Below are positions 8,768 to 17,656 of a DNA stretch of 64,000 nt, one piece after another; the stretch's first letter is position 1; the number at the start of each line of letters is the position of its first letter. A model generated the notes under the pieces. It was not told the DNA's origin and did not search any database. It saw nothing but the letters and a program-made list of their open reading frames with translations. The stretch comes from Pseudomonas sp. dw_358 (GTDB lineage Bacteria; Pseudomonadota; Gammaproteobacteria; Pseudomonadales; Pseudomonadaceae): positions 124,001 to 188,000 of the forward strand of contig NZ_JAAVUX010000005.1 in assembly GCF_018449655.1 (NCBI RefSeq), in the 5' to 3' direction. The position numbers and the translations under genes were made by a program.

Positions 8768-9781
8768 TTACCGAAGGCCGTTGCCCAAGACACTCTGGGC
8801 GAGGATTTCGTAGGAGCGCAGGCGGTCCGCGTGCTCGTACAGGTCGCAGGTAAAAATCAGCTCGTCGGCCTGGGTCTGCTCGACCAGGACTTCCAGCTTG
8901 GCCTTGATCTTTTCGCCACTGCCGACCATGGCCAGGCCGAGGAAGCTGGCGACCGCTTCTTTTTCATGGGGCAGCCAGCGCCCCTCCATGGTCTCCACGG
9001 GAGGCTGCTGCATCAAGCTTTGCCCGCGCATCAGGTTGAGAATCCGCTGGTACACCGAGGTGGCCAGGTACTCGGCTCGCGCATCGGTGTCAGCGGCAAC
9101 CAAAGGCACCCCGAGCATGACGTAGGGCGCTTCGAGCACTGTGGATGGGCGGAAATGATTGCGGTAGACGCGCACCGCTTCGTGCATCAAACGCGGTGCG
9201 AAGTGTGAAGCGAACGCATACGGCAGACCGCGCATGCCTGCCAGTTGCGCGCTGAACAAACTGGAGCCCAGCAGCCAGATCGGTACGTTGGTGTCGCTGC
9301 CGGGCACGGCGATGACTTTCTGTTCCGGGAAGCGTGGGCCGAGGTATTCAGCCAGTTCCTCGACATCGTCCGGGAAGTCGTCCGCACTGCCGGAGCGCTC
9401 GCGACGCAAAGCACGGGCTGTCATCTGATCAGAGCCGGGTGCACGGCCCAGGCCCAAATCGATGCGGCCAGGGTACAAGCTGGCCAGGGTGCCGAACTGT
9501 TCGGCAATCACCAGCGGCGCATGGTTGGGCAGCATGATACCGCCGGAGCCGACGCGGATGGTCGAGGTGCCCCCGGCCAGATACCCCAGCAACACTGAAG
9601 TCGCGGAGCTGGCGATACCGTCCATGTTGTGGTGCTCGGCCACCCAGAAGCGGTTGTAGCCGAGGCGCTCCACGTGTTGTGCCAGGTCCAGCGAGTTTCG
9701 CAATGATTGCGCCGGGCCCTTGTCGGCGCGAACAGGGACCAGGTCCAGGGCCGAAATCTTGATGTCTGCCAGTCGTTTCAT
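8768..9781 (-). CDS. Luciferase-like flavin-dependent oxidoreductase
   Basis: Cytoplasmic FMN-dependent monooxygenase-like protein of 337 aa, bacterial luciferase superfamily (LLM class, YhbW/MsnO8-like). It starts [18 protein letters not shown]. Features include [33 protein letters not shown] and [14 protein letters not shown], the usual order for this subfamily. The frame extends far upstream of 9781, but that part is antisense to osmC and DUF1161 and is discarded. The substrate is unknown. Confidence 0.88.
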   Translation of the reverse strand: MKRLADIKISALDLVPVRADKGPAQSLRNSLDLAQHVERLGYNRFWVAEHHNMDGIASSATSVLLGYLAGGTSTIRVGSGGIMLPNHAPLVIAEQFGTLASLYPGRIDLGLGRAPGSDQMTARALRRERSGSADDFPDDVEELAEYLGPRFPEQKVIAVPGSDTNVPIWLLGSSLFSAQLAGMRGLPYAFASHFAPRLMHEAVRVYRNHFRPSTVLEAPYVMLGVPLVAADTDARAEYLATSVYQRILNLMRGQSLMQQPPVETMEGRWLPHEKEAVASFLGLAMVGSGEKIKAKLEVLVEQTQADELIFTCDLYEHADRLRSYEILAQSVLGNGLR

Positions 9782-9919
9782 GAGCTGTGTCCAACCTCCA
9801 CTTTCGTTGTGCCAGTCACAATACGTCACGACCGACCTTACGCCTCCCCGCGCATTACTGTGAGTATGGGCACATGCGCAAGATTCAATAGCTACGCTGT
9901 AATGAGTGCGCGCTTGTCT

Positions 9920-9947
9920 GAACTTAAGCCGCCTTGTACCCATCAGA
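9920..9947 (+). promoter_or_regulatory. AlgU (sigma-22) promoter of osmC
   Basis: Perfect -35 GAACTT, 17-bp spacer and -10 TCAGA, ending 66 bp before the osmC start. osmC is a known AlgU-dependent gene in P. aeruginosa, so sequence and knowledge agree. Confidence 0.75.
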
Positions 9948-10012
9948 CTTGATGGTCTCTTGGCAGAGATCCGACTCGCGCGATTCTGCGCCAATACCAC
10001 AGGAGATATTGT

Positions 10013-10441
10013 ATGAAAAAGACCGCATCTGCCGTCTGGAAAGGCGATCTCAAATCGGGCATCGGCAGCATTTCCACCGAGACCGGCGTGCTCAAGGACG
10101 CACCTTACGGCTTCAAGGCCCGTTTTGAAGGCGGCCCGGGGACCAACCCTGAAGAACTGATCGGCGCGGCCCATGCTGGCTGCTTTTCCATGGCGTTCTC
10201 GATGATTCTGGGGGGCGCTGGGCTGACGGCCGACGAAATCCGCACCACGGCCGAAGTGACCCTGGACAAAGTAGGCGAAGGCTTCGAAATCACCGCTGTG
10301 CACTTGATCCTCGCGGCGAAGATTCCTGGAGCCACCCAGCAGCAGTTCGATGAGCTGTCCAAAGCCGCCAAAGAAGGTTGTCCTGTATCCAAAGTGCTCA
10401 AGGGCGCCAACATCACCCTTTCCGCCACCCTGGAAAGCTGA
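10013..10441 (+). CDS. osmC: OsmC peroxiredoxin
   Basis: Organic hydroperoxide reductase of 142 aa. The two redox Cys are visible: Cys near residue 60 in [14 protein letters not shown] and Cys near 124 in [14 protein letters not shown]. The N-terminus ([20 protein letters not shown]) is typical of OsmC rather than Ohr. It detoxifies organic peroxides and is induced by osmotic and envelope stress. The ribosome site is AGGAGATATTGT, and a sigma-22 promoter lies upstream. Confidence 0.95.
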   Translation: MKKTASAVWKGDLKSGIGSISTETGVLKDAPYGFKARFEGGPGTNPEELIGAAHAGCFSMAFSMILGGAGLTADEIRTTAEVTLDKVGEGFEITAVHLILAAKIPGATQQQFDELSKAAKEGCPVSKVLKGANITLSATLES

Positions 10442-10495
10442 TGCACCCGGCCCGCCGCCCCTGCACTGGGGCGCGGGGGTCGTTGCGAGGTTGTC

Positions 10496-10729
10496 ATGAA
10501 CAGGTTCGTCGTTGCCGTGCTGTGCTGTGCTGCTGCATCTGCCGTCTGGGCTGCACCGAAAAGCTGTGAAGAATTGAAAGGCGAGATCGAGGCAAAGATT
10601 CAAGCCCGAGCGGTCACGTCCTATACGCTGGAAATCGTCAAGAACGATGATGTCCATGACCCGAACATGGTCGTGGGCAGTTGCGATTACGGTCGGCAGA
10701 AAATCATCTATCAGAAGAATGACCGTTAA
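10496..10729 (+). CDS. DUF1161 exported protein (copy 2)
   Basis: Protein of 77 aa paralogous to the one at 8484: signal peptide 1-18 (ending SAVWA), then [15 protein letters not shown] and [14 protein letters not shown]. The two mature Cys are conserved. It lies 54 bp after osmC and may be co-transcribed with it. The stop codon overlaps the stop codon of the convergent lipoprotein gene: TTAA at 10726-10729 ends both. Function unknown. Confidence 0.85.
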   Translation: MNRFVVAVLCCAAASAVWAAPKSCEELKGEIEAKIQARAVTSYTLEIVKNDDVHDPNMVVGSCDYGRQKIIYQKNDR

Positions 10730-11151
10730 GGCATGCAGTGGATTTCGCTGTCTTCGGCCACTTTCTGCCCGTGACTGTCATACAGCCATGCCATTGGCTG
10801 TAGCCCCAGACTGCGCGCTTGCAGGCGATAATGCTCGCCCGCCTTGAAGCTGTCATAGCGCACGTTCAAATAGCAGAGACGTTCGTCGTCCCAAAGGTTG
10901 AACGGCCCGCCGACGCCCCCGTAGATCTCGAAATCGAAACGCACCATCAGGTCGTGCGCCCCAGGCTTGACCTGGAAGTAGCGGCCATCGGCCCAGTTCA
11001 CCCCGTCCAGCCGTTCAGCCATGATGACCTTGCCGCTGACCATGGTCAGCTCTATCCAGGCCATCTGTGGATCGGGCGCCGGCATCGGTGACATGCAGCC
11101 TTGAAGGCTCAGCCCCACACAGACAACAGACAAGGCAAACAAGCGGCGCAT
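10726..11151 (-). CDS. PA0061/PA0062-family lipoprotein (copy 1)
   Basis: Lipoprotein of 141 aa. The signal peptide ends in the lipobox LQGC (Cys19), with Met-Ser after Cys. The mature domain has [47 protein letters not shown] and [22 protein letters not shown]. Its neighbour at 11198 shares the same order of motifs, so the two are tandem paralogues. The domain resembles small beta-sandwich envelope proteins with a carboxypeptidase-regulatory-like look; function unknown. Confidence 0.82.
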   Translation of the reverse strand: MRRLFALSVVCVGLSLQGCMSPMPAPDPQMAWIELTMVSGKVIMAERLDGVNWADGRYFQVKPGAHDLMVRFDFEIYGGVGGPFNLWDDERLCYLNVRYDSFKAGEHYRLQARSLGLQPMAWLYDSHGQKVAEDSEIHCMP

Positions 11152-11197
11152 GCAGGGCTCCGATCGGACAAGACAATAGCGCCATCATGCCATCCAT

Positions 11198-11629
11198 TCA
11201 GGCCGGTTGGCAGCCCGCCGGTTGTCCCTTGCCTACCAGCTTGCGCTGTTCGTCATACAGCCGGGCCCAAGGCCTGAAGCCAGTGCTGCCCGCCTCCAGC
11301 TGATAGCGCTGGCCGGCACCGAAATCCTTGAAGACAAGATTCATTTGGCAATCGCGCCACAGCGGCGCAGCATCCGGGCCGATGTTGCTGGCGGCCACTG
11401 GAAACTGGAAGCGTACGGTCAGTTCGTGGCGGCCGGGGGCGACCTCGAAGTAGCGCTGATCCCTCCAGGCGTGCTCATCCACCTCAACGGCGTGCAATGA
11501 CCTATCCTGACCGACGCGCAGATCGATCCACGCCTGTTTCGGGTCCGGTTTGGGCATGCCGGCGCACCCAGCCAAGGCCAAGGCGCTGGCCAGGCTCATC
11601 AAGGCGCCGATCGACTGTCGTCCACGCAT
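11198..11629 (-). CDS. PA0061/PA0062-family lipoprotein (copy 2)
   Basis: Lipoprotein of 143 aa from MRGRQS at 11629, preceded by AAGGAA; the longer frame upstream is antisense to the next gene. The lipobox is LAGC (about Cys20). Shared with copy 1: PDPKQAWIDLRVG, WRDQRYFEVAPGRHELTVRFQF, YQLEAGSTGFRPWARLYDEQ. It is the first gene of the pair (46 bp upstream of copy 1) and is divergent from the metallopeptidase lipoprotein at 11700. Confidence 0.85.
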   Translation of the reverse strand: MRGRQSIGALMSLASALALAGCAGMPKPDPKQAWIDLRVGQDRSLHAVEVDEHAWRDQRYFEVAPGRHELTVRFQFPVAASNIGPDAAPLWRDCQMNLVFKDFGAGQRYQLEAGSTGFRPWARLYDEQRKLVGKGQPAGCQPA

Positions 11630-11699
11630 GGAAAATTCCTTGAATACGTTGATTCGAATTATTCGGGTATGGCGCGAAAGCCACGGGGCACTCGACCGC

Positions 11700-12737
11700 G
11701 TGAAAGCAATCTTGGTTCCCGTTGTCGCCGGTTTGCTGCTCAACGGTTGCTCCACGGTGAGTTACTACGGCCAGTTGGCGGAGGGGCAACTGAGCCTGCT
11801 CCATGCTCGTCGCCCGGTGGCCGAAGTGATTGCGGACCCGGGCCAGCCGGCCGCTCTGCGCGAGCATTTGCGGCAATCGCAAGCGGCCCGGACCTTTGCC
11901 ACCGAACATCTGCACCTGCCGGATAACCGCAGTTATCGGCTGTATGCCGACATCGGCCGGCCTTATGTGGTGTGGAACGTGTTCGCCACCGGAGAGTTTT
12001 CCCTCGATCCGCAGCTGCATTGTTTCCCGATCGCCGGCTGCGTGGCCTATCGCGGGTATTACAGCCAGTCCGGCGCTCGCGGCGCGGCGGCGCTGCAAAA
12101 ATTGCAAGGCATGGACGTGTACGTCGGCGGAGTCGAGGCTTATTCAACCCTGGGCTGGTTCGACGACCCGATCATCAGCTCGATGCTGCACTGGGGTGAC
12201 GAGCGCCTGGCCACGCTGATTTTCCATGAGCTGGCCCATCAACGTTTCTACGTGAAGGATGACTCGCAGTTCAACGAGTCCTACGCCAATTTCGTCGAGC
12301 AGGAAGGAACGCGCGAGTGGCGTGTGGCCAGAGGGTTATCGCCTGCCGACGCGGGGTTCACGCGCCAGGCCGACCAGTTCACGCGCTTGGTGCTTGCCAC
12401 CCGGGACCGCCTGCAGAAGCTCTACCGCCAGCCTTTGGCGCCGGAGGCCATGCGCATCGCCAAGCAGGCCGAGTTCGAGCACATGCGCAGAGAGTACCGT
12501 GCCCTGCGCGACCAGCAGTGGCACGGCGTGGGCCTCTTCGACAACTGGATGAACTTACCCATGAACAATGCCAAGCTGCTGCCGTTCGGGCTTTATGACC
12601 AGTGGGTGCCAGCGTTTGCGGCAGTATTCAAGCAGGTGGGTGGGGACTGGCCGCAGTTTTTCGCAGAAGTCGAGCGACTGGGGCACTTACCGGTGGATGA
12701 GCGCCATGCGACGTTGAACCGACTCATGGCACCGTAG
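11700..12737 (+). CDS. Lipoprotein zinc aminopeptidase (DUF2265 family)
   Basis: Protein of 345 aa from a GTG at 11700, chosen because it gives a clean lipoprotein signal ending LLLNGCS. An ATG at 11628 would add 24 residues but would overlap the divergent start. The zinc-peptidase motif HELAHQ is near residue 180 (TLIFHELAHQRFY), with a downstream Glu in FNESYANFVEQEG. This is the pattern of the predicted aminopeptidase family PF10023. It is anchored in the envelope and its peptide substrate is unknown. It ends 9 bp from the convergent HAD gene. Confidence 0.82.
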   Translation: MKAILVPVVAGLLLNGCSTVSYYGQLAEGQLSLLHARRPVAEVIADPGQPAALREHLRQSQAARTFATEHLHLPDNRSYRLYADIGRPYVVWNVFATGEFSLDPQLHCFPIAGCVAYRGYYSQSGARGAAALQKLQGMDVYVGGVEAYSTLGWFDDPIISSMLHWGDERLATLIFHELAHQRFYVKDDSQFNESYANFVEQEGTREWRVARGLSPADAGFTRQADQFTRLVLATRDRLQKLYRQPLAPEAMRIAKQAEFEHMRREYRALRDQQWHGVGLFDNWMNLPMNNAKLLPFGLYDQWVPAFAAVFKQVGGDWPQFFAEVERLGHLPVDERHATLNRLMAP

Positions 12738-12746
12738 GAGCGCCCA

Positions 12747-13400
12747 TCAGAGGGCCAGCAAAAACGCCGACCGGAGCTGCGCTACCGTGTCGAAATGCCA
12801 GGTCGGCGTTTCTCCCATCAATTCGTCACGGTCGCCAAACCCGTAGCCCACCGCTACGCAATCCAGCCCATTGAGACGCGCACCGATCAGGTCGTGTTTG
12901 CGGTCGCCGATCATCAATGTCTGCGCCGGCTCAAGGCCCTCCTCGTCCAGCAGGTGGCGGATCAGTTCGACCTTGTTGGTGCGAGTACCGTCCATTTCGC
13001 TGCCGTAGATCATCTTGAAGTGCCGGGAAAAATCGAAATGCCGGGCAATTTCGCGGGCGAATTCCCAAGGTTTAGAGGTGGCGATGTACAGATGCCGCCC
13101 CTGTTGCTGCAACACGTCCAGAAGCTCGATCACGCCCTCGAACACCTCGTTCTCGTAGAGCCCCGTCACCTTGAATCGCTCACGGTAAAAGTTCAGCGCC
13201 TGACGCGCCTTGGTCTCGTCGAAGCCATAAGCCTGCATGAAAGCTTCCAGCAGTGGCGGCCCGATGAAATGCTCCAGCTTGGACAAGTCGGGTTCGTGGA
13301 TGCCCATCTTGCCGAGGGCATACTGGATCGATCGGGTGATGCCCGCGCGCGGATCGGTAAGGGTGCCGTCCAGGTCGAACAGAATATTTTGATGATGCAC
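12747..13400 (-). CDS. HAD-family hydrolase (Gph-like)
   Basis: Phosphatase-like protein of 217 aa. Motif I is LFDLDGTLTD (nucleophile Asp9), motif II is the Thr in YIATSKP, and motif III is the Lys region with MIGDRKHDLIGA. The cap (residues about 18-90) is of the phosphoglycolate-phosphatase class. It lies 3 bp after the gamma-carbonic-anhydrase-like gene, so they form an operon. The true substrate is uncertain: phosphoglycolate, a nucleotide or pyrophosphate are all possible. Confidence 0.88.
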   Translation of the reverse strand: MHHQNILFDLDGTLTDPRAGITRSIQYALGKMGIHEPDLSKLEHFIGPPLLEAFMQAYGFDETKARQALNFYRERFKVTGLYENEVFEGVIELLDVLQQQGRHLYIATSKPWEFAREIARHFDFSRHFKMIYGSEMDGTRTNKVELIRHLLDEEGLEPAQTLMIGDRKHDLIGARLNGLDCVAVGYGFGDRDELMGETPTWHFDTVAQLRSAFLLAL

Positions 13401-13403
13401 GGC

Positions 13404-13970
13404 TCAGTCCTTTCCTTGGTCGAAGCCAGCAGCCTGGTGCTGGTCCTTGAGCTTGACGTAGTTGCCGGCAGTATAGGTAAAAAAGTTGCGTTCCTTGTCG
13501 GTCAGTGGTCGCGCCTGTTTCACCGGGCTGCCCACATAAAGAAATCCGCTCGACAAACGTTTGCCGGGAGGCACGAGGCTGCCGGCGCCAATGATCACTT
13601 CGTCCTCCACCACGGCCCCGTCCATCACCGTGCTGCCCATGCCCACCAAAATGCGGCTGCCGAGGGTGCAGCCATGGAGCATGACCTTGTGGCCGATGGT
13701 CACGTCGTCGCCGATCAGCAAGGGGAAGCCTTCCGGGTGGAATGGCCCGGCATGGGTGATGTGCAGCACGCTGGCATCCTGCACGCTGGTGCGCGCGCCG
13801 ATCCGGATGCGGTGCATGTCGCCGCGGATCACCGCCATCGGCCAGACCGAACTGTCGGCACCGATTTCCACATCGCCGATGACCACCGCCGAGCGGTCGA
13901 CGAACGCGCGCTCGGCGAGCAGAGGGGTGTGTTGTTGGAAGCTGCGAATTGCCACAATAGTTTTCCTCAT
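13404..13970 (-). CDS. Gamma-carbonic-anhydrase-like hexapeptide protein
   Basis: Left-handed beta-helix protein of 188 aa (YrdA/PaaY family). Hexapeptide repeats run from AVVIGDVEIGADSSVWPMAV to about residue 150. Candidate zinc His are in SVLHITHAG and VTIGHKVMLHGC, as in Cam-type carbonic anhydrases. The ATG at 13970 is preferred over a GTG at 13976. It is the first gene of a pair with the HAD gene and is divergent from prlC. Catalytic activity of this family is often low or unproven. Confidence 0.87.
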   Translation of the reverse strand: MRKTIVAIRSFQQHTPLLAERAFVDRSAVVIGDVEIGADSSVWPMAVIRGDMHRIRIGARTSVQDASVLHITHAGPFHPEGFPLLIGDDVTIGHKVMLHGCTLGSRILVGMGSTVMDGAVVEDEVIIGAGSLVPPGKRLSSGFLYVGSPVKQARPLTDKERNFFTYTAGNYVKLKDQHQAAGFDQGKD

Positions 13971-14044
13971 TGGCACTGATAGCTGCGGTCAGAGTCGATT
14001 GTAATTAAGATGTCCGAGTGTTTCTTCCAGCCAAGGTGTTAACC

Positions 14045-16096
14045 GTGAGCGCGAATAACCCGCTTTTGCAGTCCTATGACCTGCCGCCGTTCTCGGCGAT
14101 CCGTGCCGAGCACGTGCAACCTGCCATTGAACAGATCCTGGCCGACAACCGTGCGGCCATCGCTCGCCTGCTGGAAAGCCAGGGCGCGCAACCGACCTGG
14201 GTCGGCCTGGTACTGGCCATGGACGAGCTCAATGACCGTCTCGGCGCTGCCTGGAGCCCGGTCAGCCACCTCAATGCCGTGTGCAACAGCGCCGAGCTGC
14301 GCGAAGCCTATGAAGCTTGTCTTCCTGCCCTGAGCGCCTACTCCACTGAAATGGGGCAGAACCGCGCTTTGTTCCAGGCCTTCGAGGCATTGGCCAGCAG
14401 CCCCGAAGCCGAGCAATTCGACATCGCCCAGAAAACTATTCTGGAGCATTCGCTGCGGGATTTCCGCCTGTCCGGCATCGACCTGCCTCCTGAGCAGCAA
14501 AAGCGCTACGCCGAGGTGCAGAGCAAGCTGTCTGAACTGGGCAGCCGCTTTTCCAACCAATTGCTGGATGCCACCCAGGCCTGGAGCAAGCACGTTACCG
14601 ATGAGACCTTGCTGATCGGCCTGACCGAATCGGCCAAGGCGCAAATGGCCGTGGCCGCCCAGGCCAAAGGGCTGGACGGCTGGCTGATCAGTCTGGAGTT
14701 TCCCAGCTACTACGCGGTGATGACCTACGCCCATGACCGTGCCCTGCGTGAAGAAGTGTACGGGGCCTACTGCACCCGCGCTTCCGACCAGGGGCCGAAT
14801 GCCGGGCAGAACGACAATGGCCCGGTCATGGACGAGATCCTCGACCTGCGTCAGGAGTTGGCTCAGCTGTTGGGGTTTGCCAATTTTGCCGAGCTGAGCC
14901 TGGCGACCAAGATGGCCGAATCCAGCGACCAGGTGCTGACTTTCCTGCGCGACCTGGCTCAGCGCAGCAAGCCGTTCGCCACCCAGGATCTGCAACAGCT
15001 GCGCGCCTATGCGGCCGAACAGGGCTGCGCCGACCTGCAGAGCTGGGACAGCGGCTTCTATGGCGAGAAACTTCGTGAACAGCGTTACAGCGTCTCCCAG
15101 GAGGCCTTGCGCGCCTATTTTCCGATCGACAAGGTGCTCGGCGGCCTGTTCAACATTGTGCAGCGCCTCTATGGCATCGAGATCGCCGAGCAGAAAGGCT
15201 TCGACACCTGGCACCCGGATGTTCGCTTGTTCGAGATCAAGGAAAACGGCCAGCACGTCGGGCGCTTCTTCTTCGACCTGTACGCTCGCGCCAACAAGCG
15301 GGGTGGTGCCTGGATGGACGGTGCGCGCGACCGTCGTCGCACCGCCGACGGGGTGCTGCAGAGCCCGGTGGCCAATCTGGTGTGCAACTTCACTCCCGCC
15401 GATGCGGGCAAGCCGGCGCTGCTGACCCACGATGAAGTGACCACCCTGTTCCACGAGTTCGGCCACGGTCTGCACCACCTTCTGACGCGCGTCGATCATG
15501 CCGGGGTCTCGGGCATCAATGGCGTCGCCTGGGATGCGGTGGAATTGCCGAGCCAGTTCATGGAGAACTGGTGCTGGGAGCCTGAAGGCTTGGCGCTGAT
15601 CTCGGCGCACTACGAGAACGGTGAGGCGCTGCCGCAGGACCTGCTTGAAAAAATGCTCGCAGCGAAGAACTTCCAATCGGGCCTTATGATGGTTCGGCAG
15701 ATCGAATTCTCCCTGTTCGACTTCGAGATGCATGCCACCCATGGCGATGGCCGCGATGCCCTGCAAGTGCTCGAAGGCGTCCGCGACGAAGTCTCGGTGA
15801 TGCGCCCGCCGGCTTACAACCGCTTCCCCAACAGCTTTGCGCATATCTTTGCGGGTGGCTATGCGGCGGGCTATTACAGTTACAAATGGGCCGAAGTGCT
15901 ATCGGCCGACGCTTTCTCGCGCTTCGAGGAAGAAGGTGTACTCAATGCCGAAACCGGTCGCGCGTTCCGCGAGGCAATCCTGGCCCGAGGTGGCTCACAG
16001 GCGCCGATGGTCCTGTTCGTCGACTTCCGCGGTCGCGAGCCGTCCATAGACGCGCTGCTGCGTCATTGCGGCTTGAGCGAGGATGTTGCGGCATGA
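14045..16096 (+). CDS. prlC: Oligopeptidase A
   Basis: Cytoplasmic M3-family zinc oligopeptidase of 683 aa that degrades signal-peptide fragments and other short peptides. The HExxH motif is His470-Glu-Phe-Gly-His474 (TLFHEFGHGLHHL), and the third zinc ligand lies in WDAVELPSQFMENW. The GTG at 14045 (VSANNPLLQSYDLPPF) is chosen because AAGGTG precedes it and the conserved start of the family follows; an ATG at 14018 adds nine unlikely residues. Its stop overlaps the next start (ATGA). Confidence 0.95.
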   Translation: MSANNPLLQSYDLPPFSAIRAEHVQPAIEQILADNRAAIARLLESQGAQPTWVGLVLAMDELNDRLGAAWSPVSHLNAVCNSAELREAYEACLPALSAYSTEMGQNRALFQAFEALASSPEAEQFDIAQKTILEHSLRDFRLSGIDLPPEQQKRYAEVQSKLSELGSRFSNQLLDATQAWSKHVTDETLLIGLTESAKAQMAVAAQAKGLDGWLISLEFPSYYAVMTYAHDRALREEVYGAYCTRASDQGPNAGQNDNGPVMDEILDLRQELAQLLGFANFAELSLATKMAESSDQVLTFLRDLAQRSKPFATQDLQQLRAYAAEQGCADLQSWDSGFYGEKLREQRYSVSQEALRAYFPIDKVLGGLFNIVQRLYGIEIAEQKGFDTWHPDVRLFEIKENGQHVGRFFFDLYARANKRGGAWMDGARDRRRTADGVLQSPVANLVCNFTPADAGKPALLTHDEVTTLFHEFGHGLHHLLTRVDHAGVSGINGVAWDAVELPSQFMENWCWEPEGLALISAHYENGEALPQDLLEKMLAAKNFQSGLMMVRQIEFSLFDFEMHATHGDGRDALQVLEGVRDEVSVMRPPAYNRFPNSFAHIFAGGYAAGYYSYKWAEVLSADAFSRFEEEGVLNAETGRAFREAILARGGSQAPMVLFVDFRGREPSIDALLRHCGLSEDVAA

Positions 16097-16359
16097 GCAT
16101 CACCCCTAAACGCTTCATCGCCGGGGCCGTCTGCCCGGCGTGCAGCGAACCCGACAAATTGAAGATGTGGAGTGTGGACGATGTTCCACACCGCGAGTGC
16201 GTGGCCTGTGGGTACAGCGATACCCTCAACGCCCAAGGACAGTCGATACCTTCCGAATTGATCACTCGGGTCAATCACGCTGCACCCAAGGCGGCCAAGC
16301 CAAATGTGCAGCCAGTCCAGTTTTTCCCTAACCCCAAGCTGAGGAAACCCAGCGAGTAA
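16093..16359 (+). CDS. YheV-family putative zinc-ribbon protein
   Basis: Protein of 88 aa translated from an ATG overlapping the prlC stop. It has two Cys pairs, CPACSEPDK and CVACGYSD, spaced as a zinc ribbon, and a Lys/Pro-rich tail. This matches the YheV family (PF09526), which sits beside prlC in many gammaproteobacteria. The function is unknown. Overlap with prlC suggests coupled translation. Confidence 0.88.
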   Translation: MSITPKRFIAGAVCPACSEPDKLKMWSVDDVPHRECVACGYSDTLNAQGQSIPSELITRVNHAAPKAAKPNVQPVQFFPNPKLRKPSE

Positions 16360-16373
16360 CAACGGGTTGGATC

Positions 16374-16389
16374 TGTTCCACGTGGAACA
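16374..16389. other. parS: parS centromere-like site
   Basis: TGTTCCACGTGGAACA is a perfect 16-bp palindrome and matches the Pseudomonas ParB-binding consensus GTTCCACGTGGAAC. It lies in the gap after the zinc-ribbon gene. ParB bound here should nucleate spreading and SMC loading for origin segregation. No second copy was seen in the window. Confidence 0.93.
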
Positions 16390-16501
16390 TCGGGGTGTGT
16401 GCCGTCATTGGCACAGTGTGTCACCCCGCTGTTGCCCAGTGGGTACGCTCCCCGCCCCTGACGGACGGCAAAGCCCTTCTATTTCCGCACTCTGGCCAAT
16501 A

Positions 16502-16517
16502 TGGCCCCCCTCTTGCT
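16502..16517 (+). promoter_or_regulatory. Possible sigma-54 promoter of the alcohol dehydrogenase gene
   Basis: TGGCCCCCCTCTTGCT has GG and GC elements separated by exactly 10 bp and keeps TTGC at -12, but the -24 element is imperfect. It lies 43 bp before the start. A weak, inferred call. Confidence 0.35.
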
Positions 16518-16560
16518 CCATCTTGACCGAGCGCTTCGCTCGACTGTCAGGAAGGAAGTC

Positions 16561-17589
16561 ATGCCTAAAACAATGAAAGCAGCAGTCGTCCATGCCTTCG
16601 GCAAACCCCTCGAAATTCGTGAAGTGGCTGTGCCAGTTCCGGGTCCCGGGCAAGTATTGGTCAAGGTTGCAGCGTCCGGTGTCTGCCACACCGACCTGCA
16701 CGCCGCCGAAGGCGATTGGCCGGTCAAGCCTGACCCGCCGTTCATTCCTGGCCATGAAGGCGTAGGCTACGTCGTTGGCGTGGGTGCCGGGGTCCAGCAT
16801 GTAAAAGAAGGCGATCGCGTCGGCGTGCCTTGGTTGTACTCCACCTGCGGCCATTGTGAGCACTGCCTGGGCGGTTGGGAAACCCTGTGCGAAACTCAGC
16901 AGAACACCGGCTACTCAGTGAACGGCGGCTTTGCCGAATACACCCTCGCCGATGCCAACTATGTTGGCCGCCTGCCGGACAATGTTGGTTTTGTCGAAAT
17001 CGCGCCGATTTTGTGTGCGGGCGTGACGGTCTACAAAGGCCTGAAGATGACCGACACCAAGCCCGGTCAATGGGTGGTGATTTCCGGTATCGGCGGCTTG
17101 GGTCACATGGCCGTGCAGTACGCCAAGGCCATGGGCCTGAATGTGGCTGCCGTCGACATCGATGACGGTAAACTGGAACTGGCCAAGCGTCTGGGCGCCA
17201 CTGTCACCGTCAACGCCCGGCACCAGGACCCGGCGGCCTACCTCAAGGAAACTATCGGCGGGGCTCACGGTGCGCTGGTCACGGCGGTATCGCCCAAGGC
17301 CTTCGAGCAAGCCATCGGCATGACCCGCCGTGGCGGCACCATCGCCTTGAACGGCCTGCCGCCAGGGAATTTCCCGTTGTCGATCTTTGACATGGTCCTG
17401 AACGGCACGACTGTGCGGGGCTCGATTGTCGGCACCCGCCTGGACCTTCAGGAAGCGCTGGACTTTGCCGGTGAAGGCAAGGTCAAGGCGACGGTATCTA
17501 CCGACAAGCTGGAAAACATCAACGCCATCTTCAGCCGCATGCATGAGGGGCAGATCGAGGGCCGTGTGGTCATCGACATGGAAAGCTGA
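16561..17589 (+). CDS. adhP: Zinc-dependent alcohol dehydrogenase
   Basis: NAD-dependent medium-chain alcohol dehydrogenase of 342 aa, AdhP/AdhA type, converting ethanol and other primary alcohols to aldehydes. Catalytic zinc ligands are visible in [10 protein letters not shown] and [10 protein letters not shown]. The structural zinc lobe is [15 protein letters not shown] (about residues 92-106). The Rossmann motif is [13 protein letters not shown]. The start MPKTMK is fixed by AGGAAGGAAGTC. It stands alone, between parS and the LexA-controlled gene. Confidence 0.93.
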   Translation: MPKTMKAAVVHAFGKPLEIREVAVPVPGPGQVLVKVAASGVCHTDLHAAEGDWPVKPDPPFIPGHEGVGYVVGVGAGVQHVKEGDRVGVPWLYSTCGHCEHCLGGWETLCETQQNTGYSVNGGFAEYTLADANYVGRLPDNVGFVEIAPILCAGVTVYKGLKMTDTKPGQWVVISGIGGLGHMAVQYAKAMGLNVAAVDIDDGKLELAKRLGATVTVNARHQDPAAYLKETIGGAHGALVTAVSPKAFEQAIGMTRRGGTIALNGLPPGNFPLSIFDMVLNGTTVRGSIVGTRLDLQEALDFAGEGKVKATVSTDKLENINAIFSRMHEGQIEGRVVIDMES

Positions 17590-17622
17590 CATAAGGCACT
17601 AGGCACGGGGCGACGCTCGCTT

Positions 17623-17642
17623 TACTGTATATAAAAACAGTA
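17623..17642 (+). promoter_or_regulatory. LexA (SOS) box
   Basis: TACTGTATATAAAAACAGTA has both CTGT and ACAG arms with 8-bp spacing and the extended TA flanks, an almost ideal LexA operator. It ends 14 bp before the start of the radical SAM gene, so LexA binding should block its transcription. PA0069, the P. aeruginosa counterpart, is reported in the LexA regulon. Confidence 0.92.
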
Positions 17643-17656
17643 TTCGGGTTCGCCTC

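Noticed and set aside
8768..10657. Reading the flavin oxidoreductase gene as a 629-aa protein
   Set aside because: The N-terminal 290 residues are antisense to osmC and a DUF1161 gene and show no domain; the family start is at 9781.
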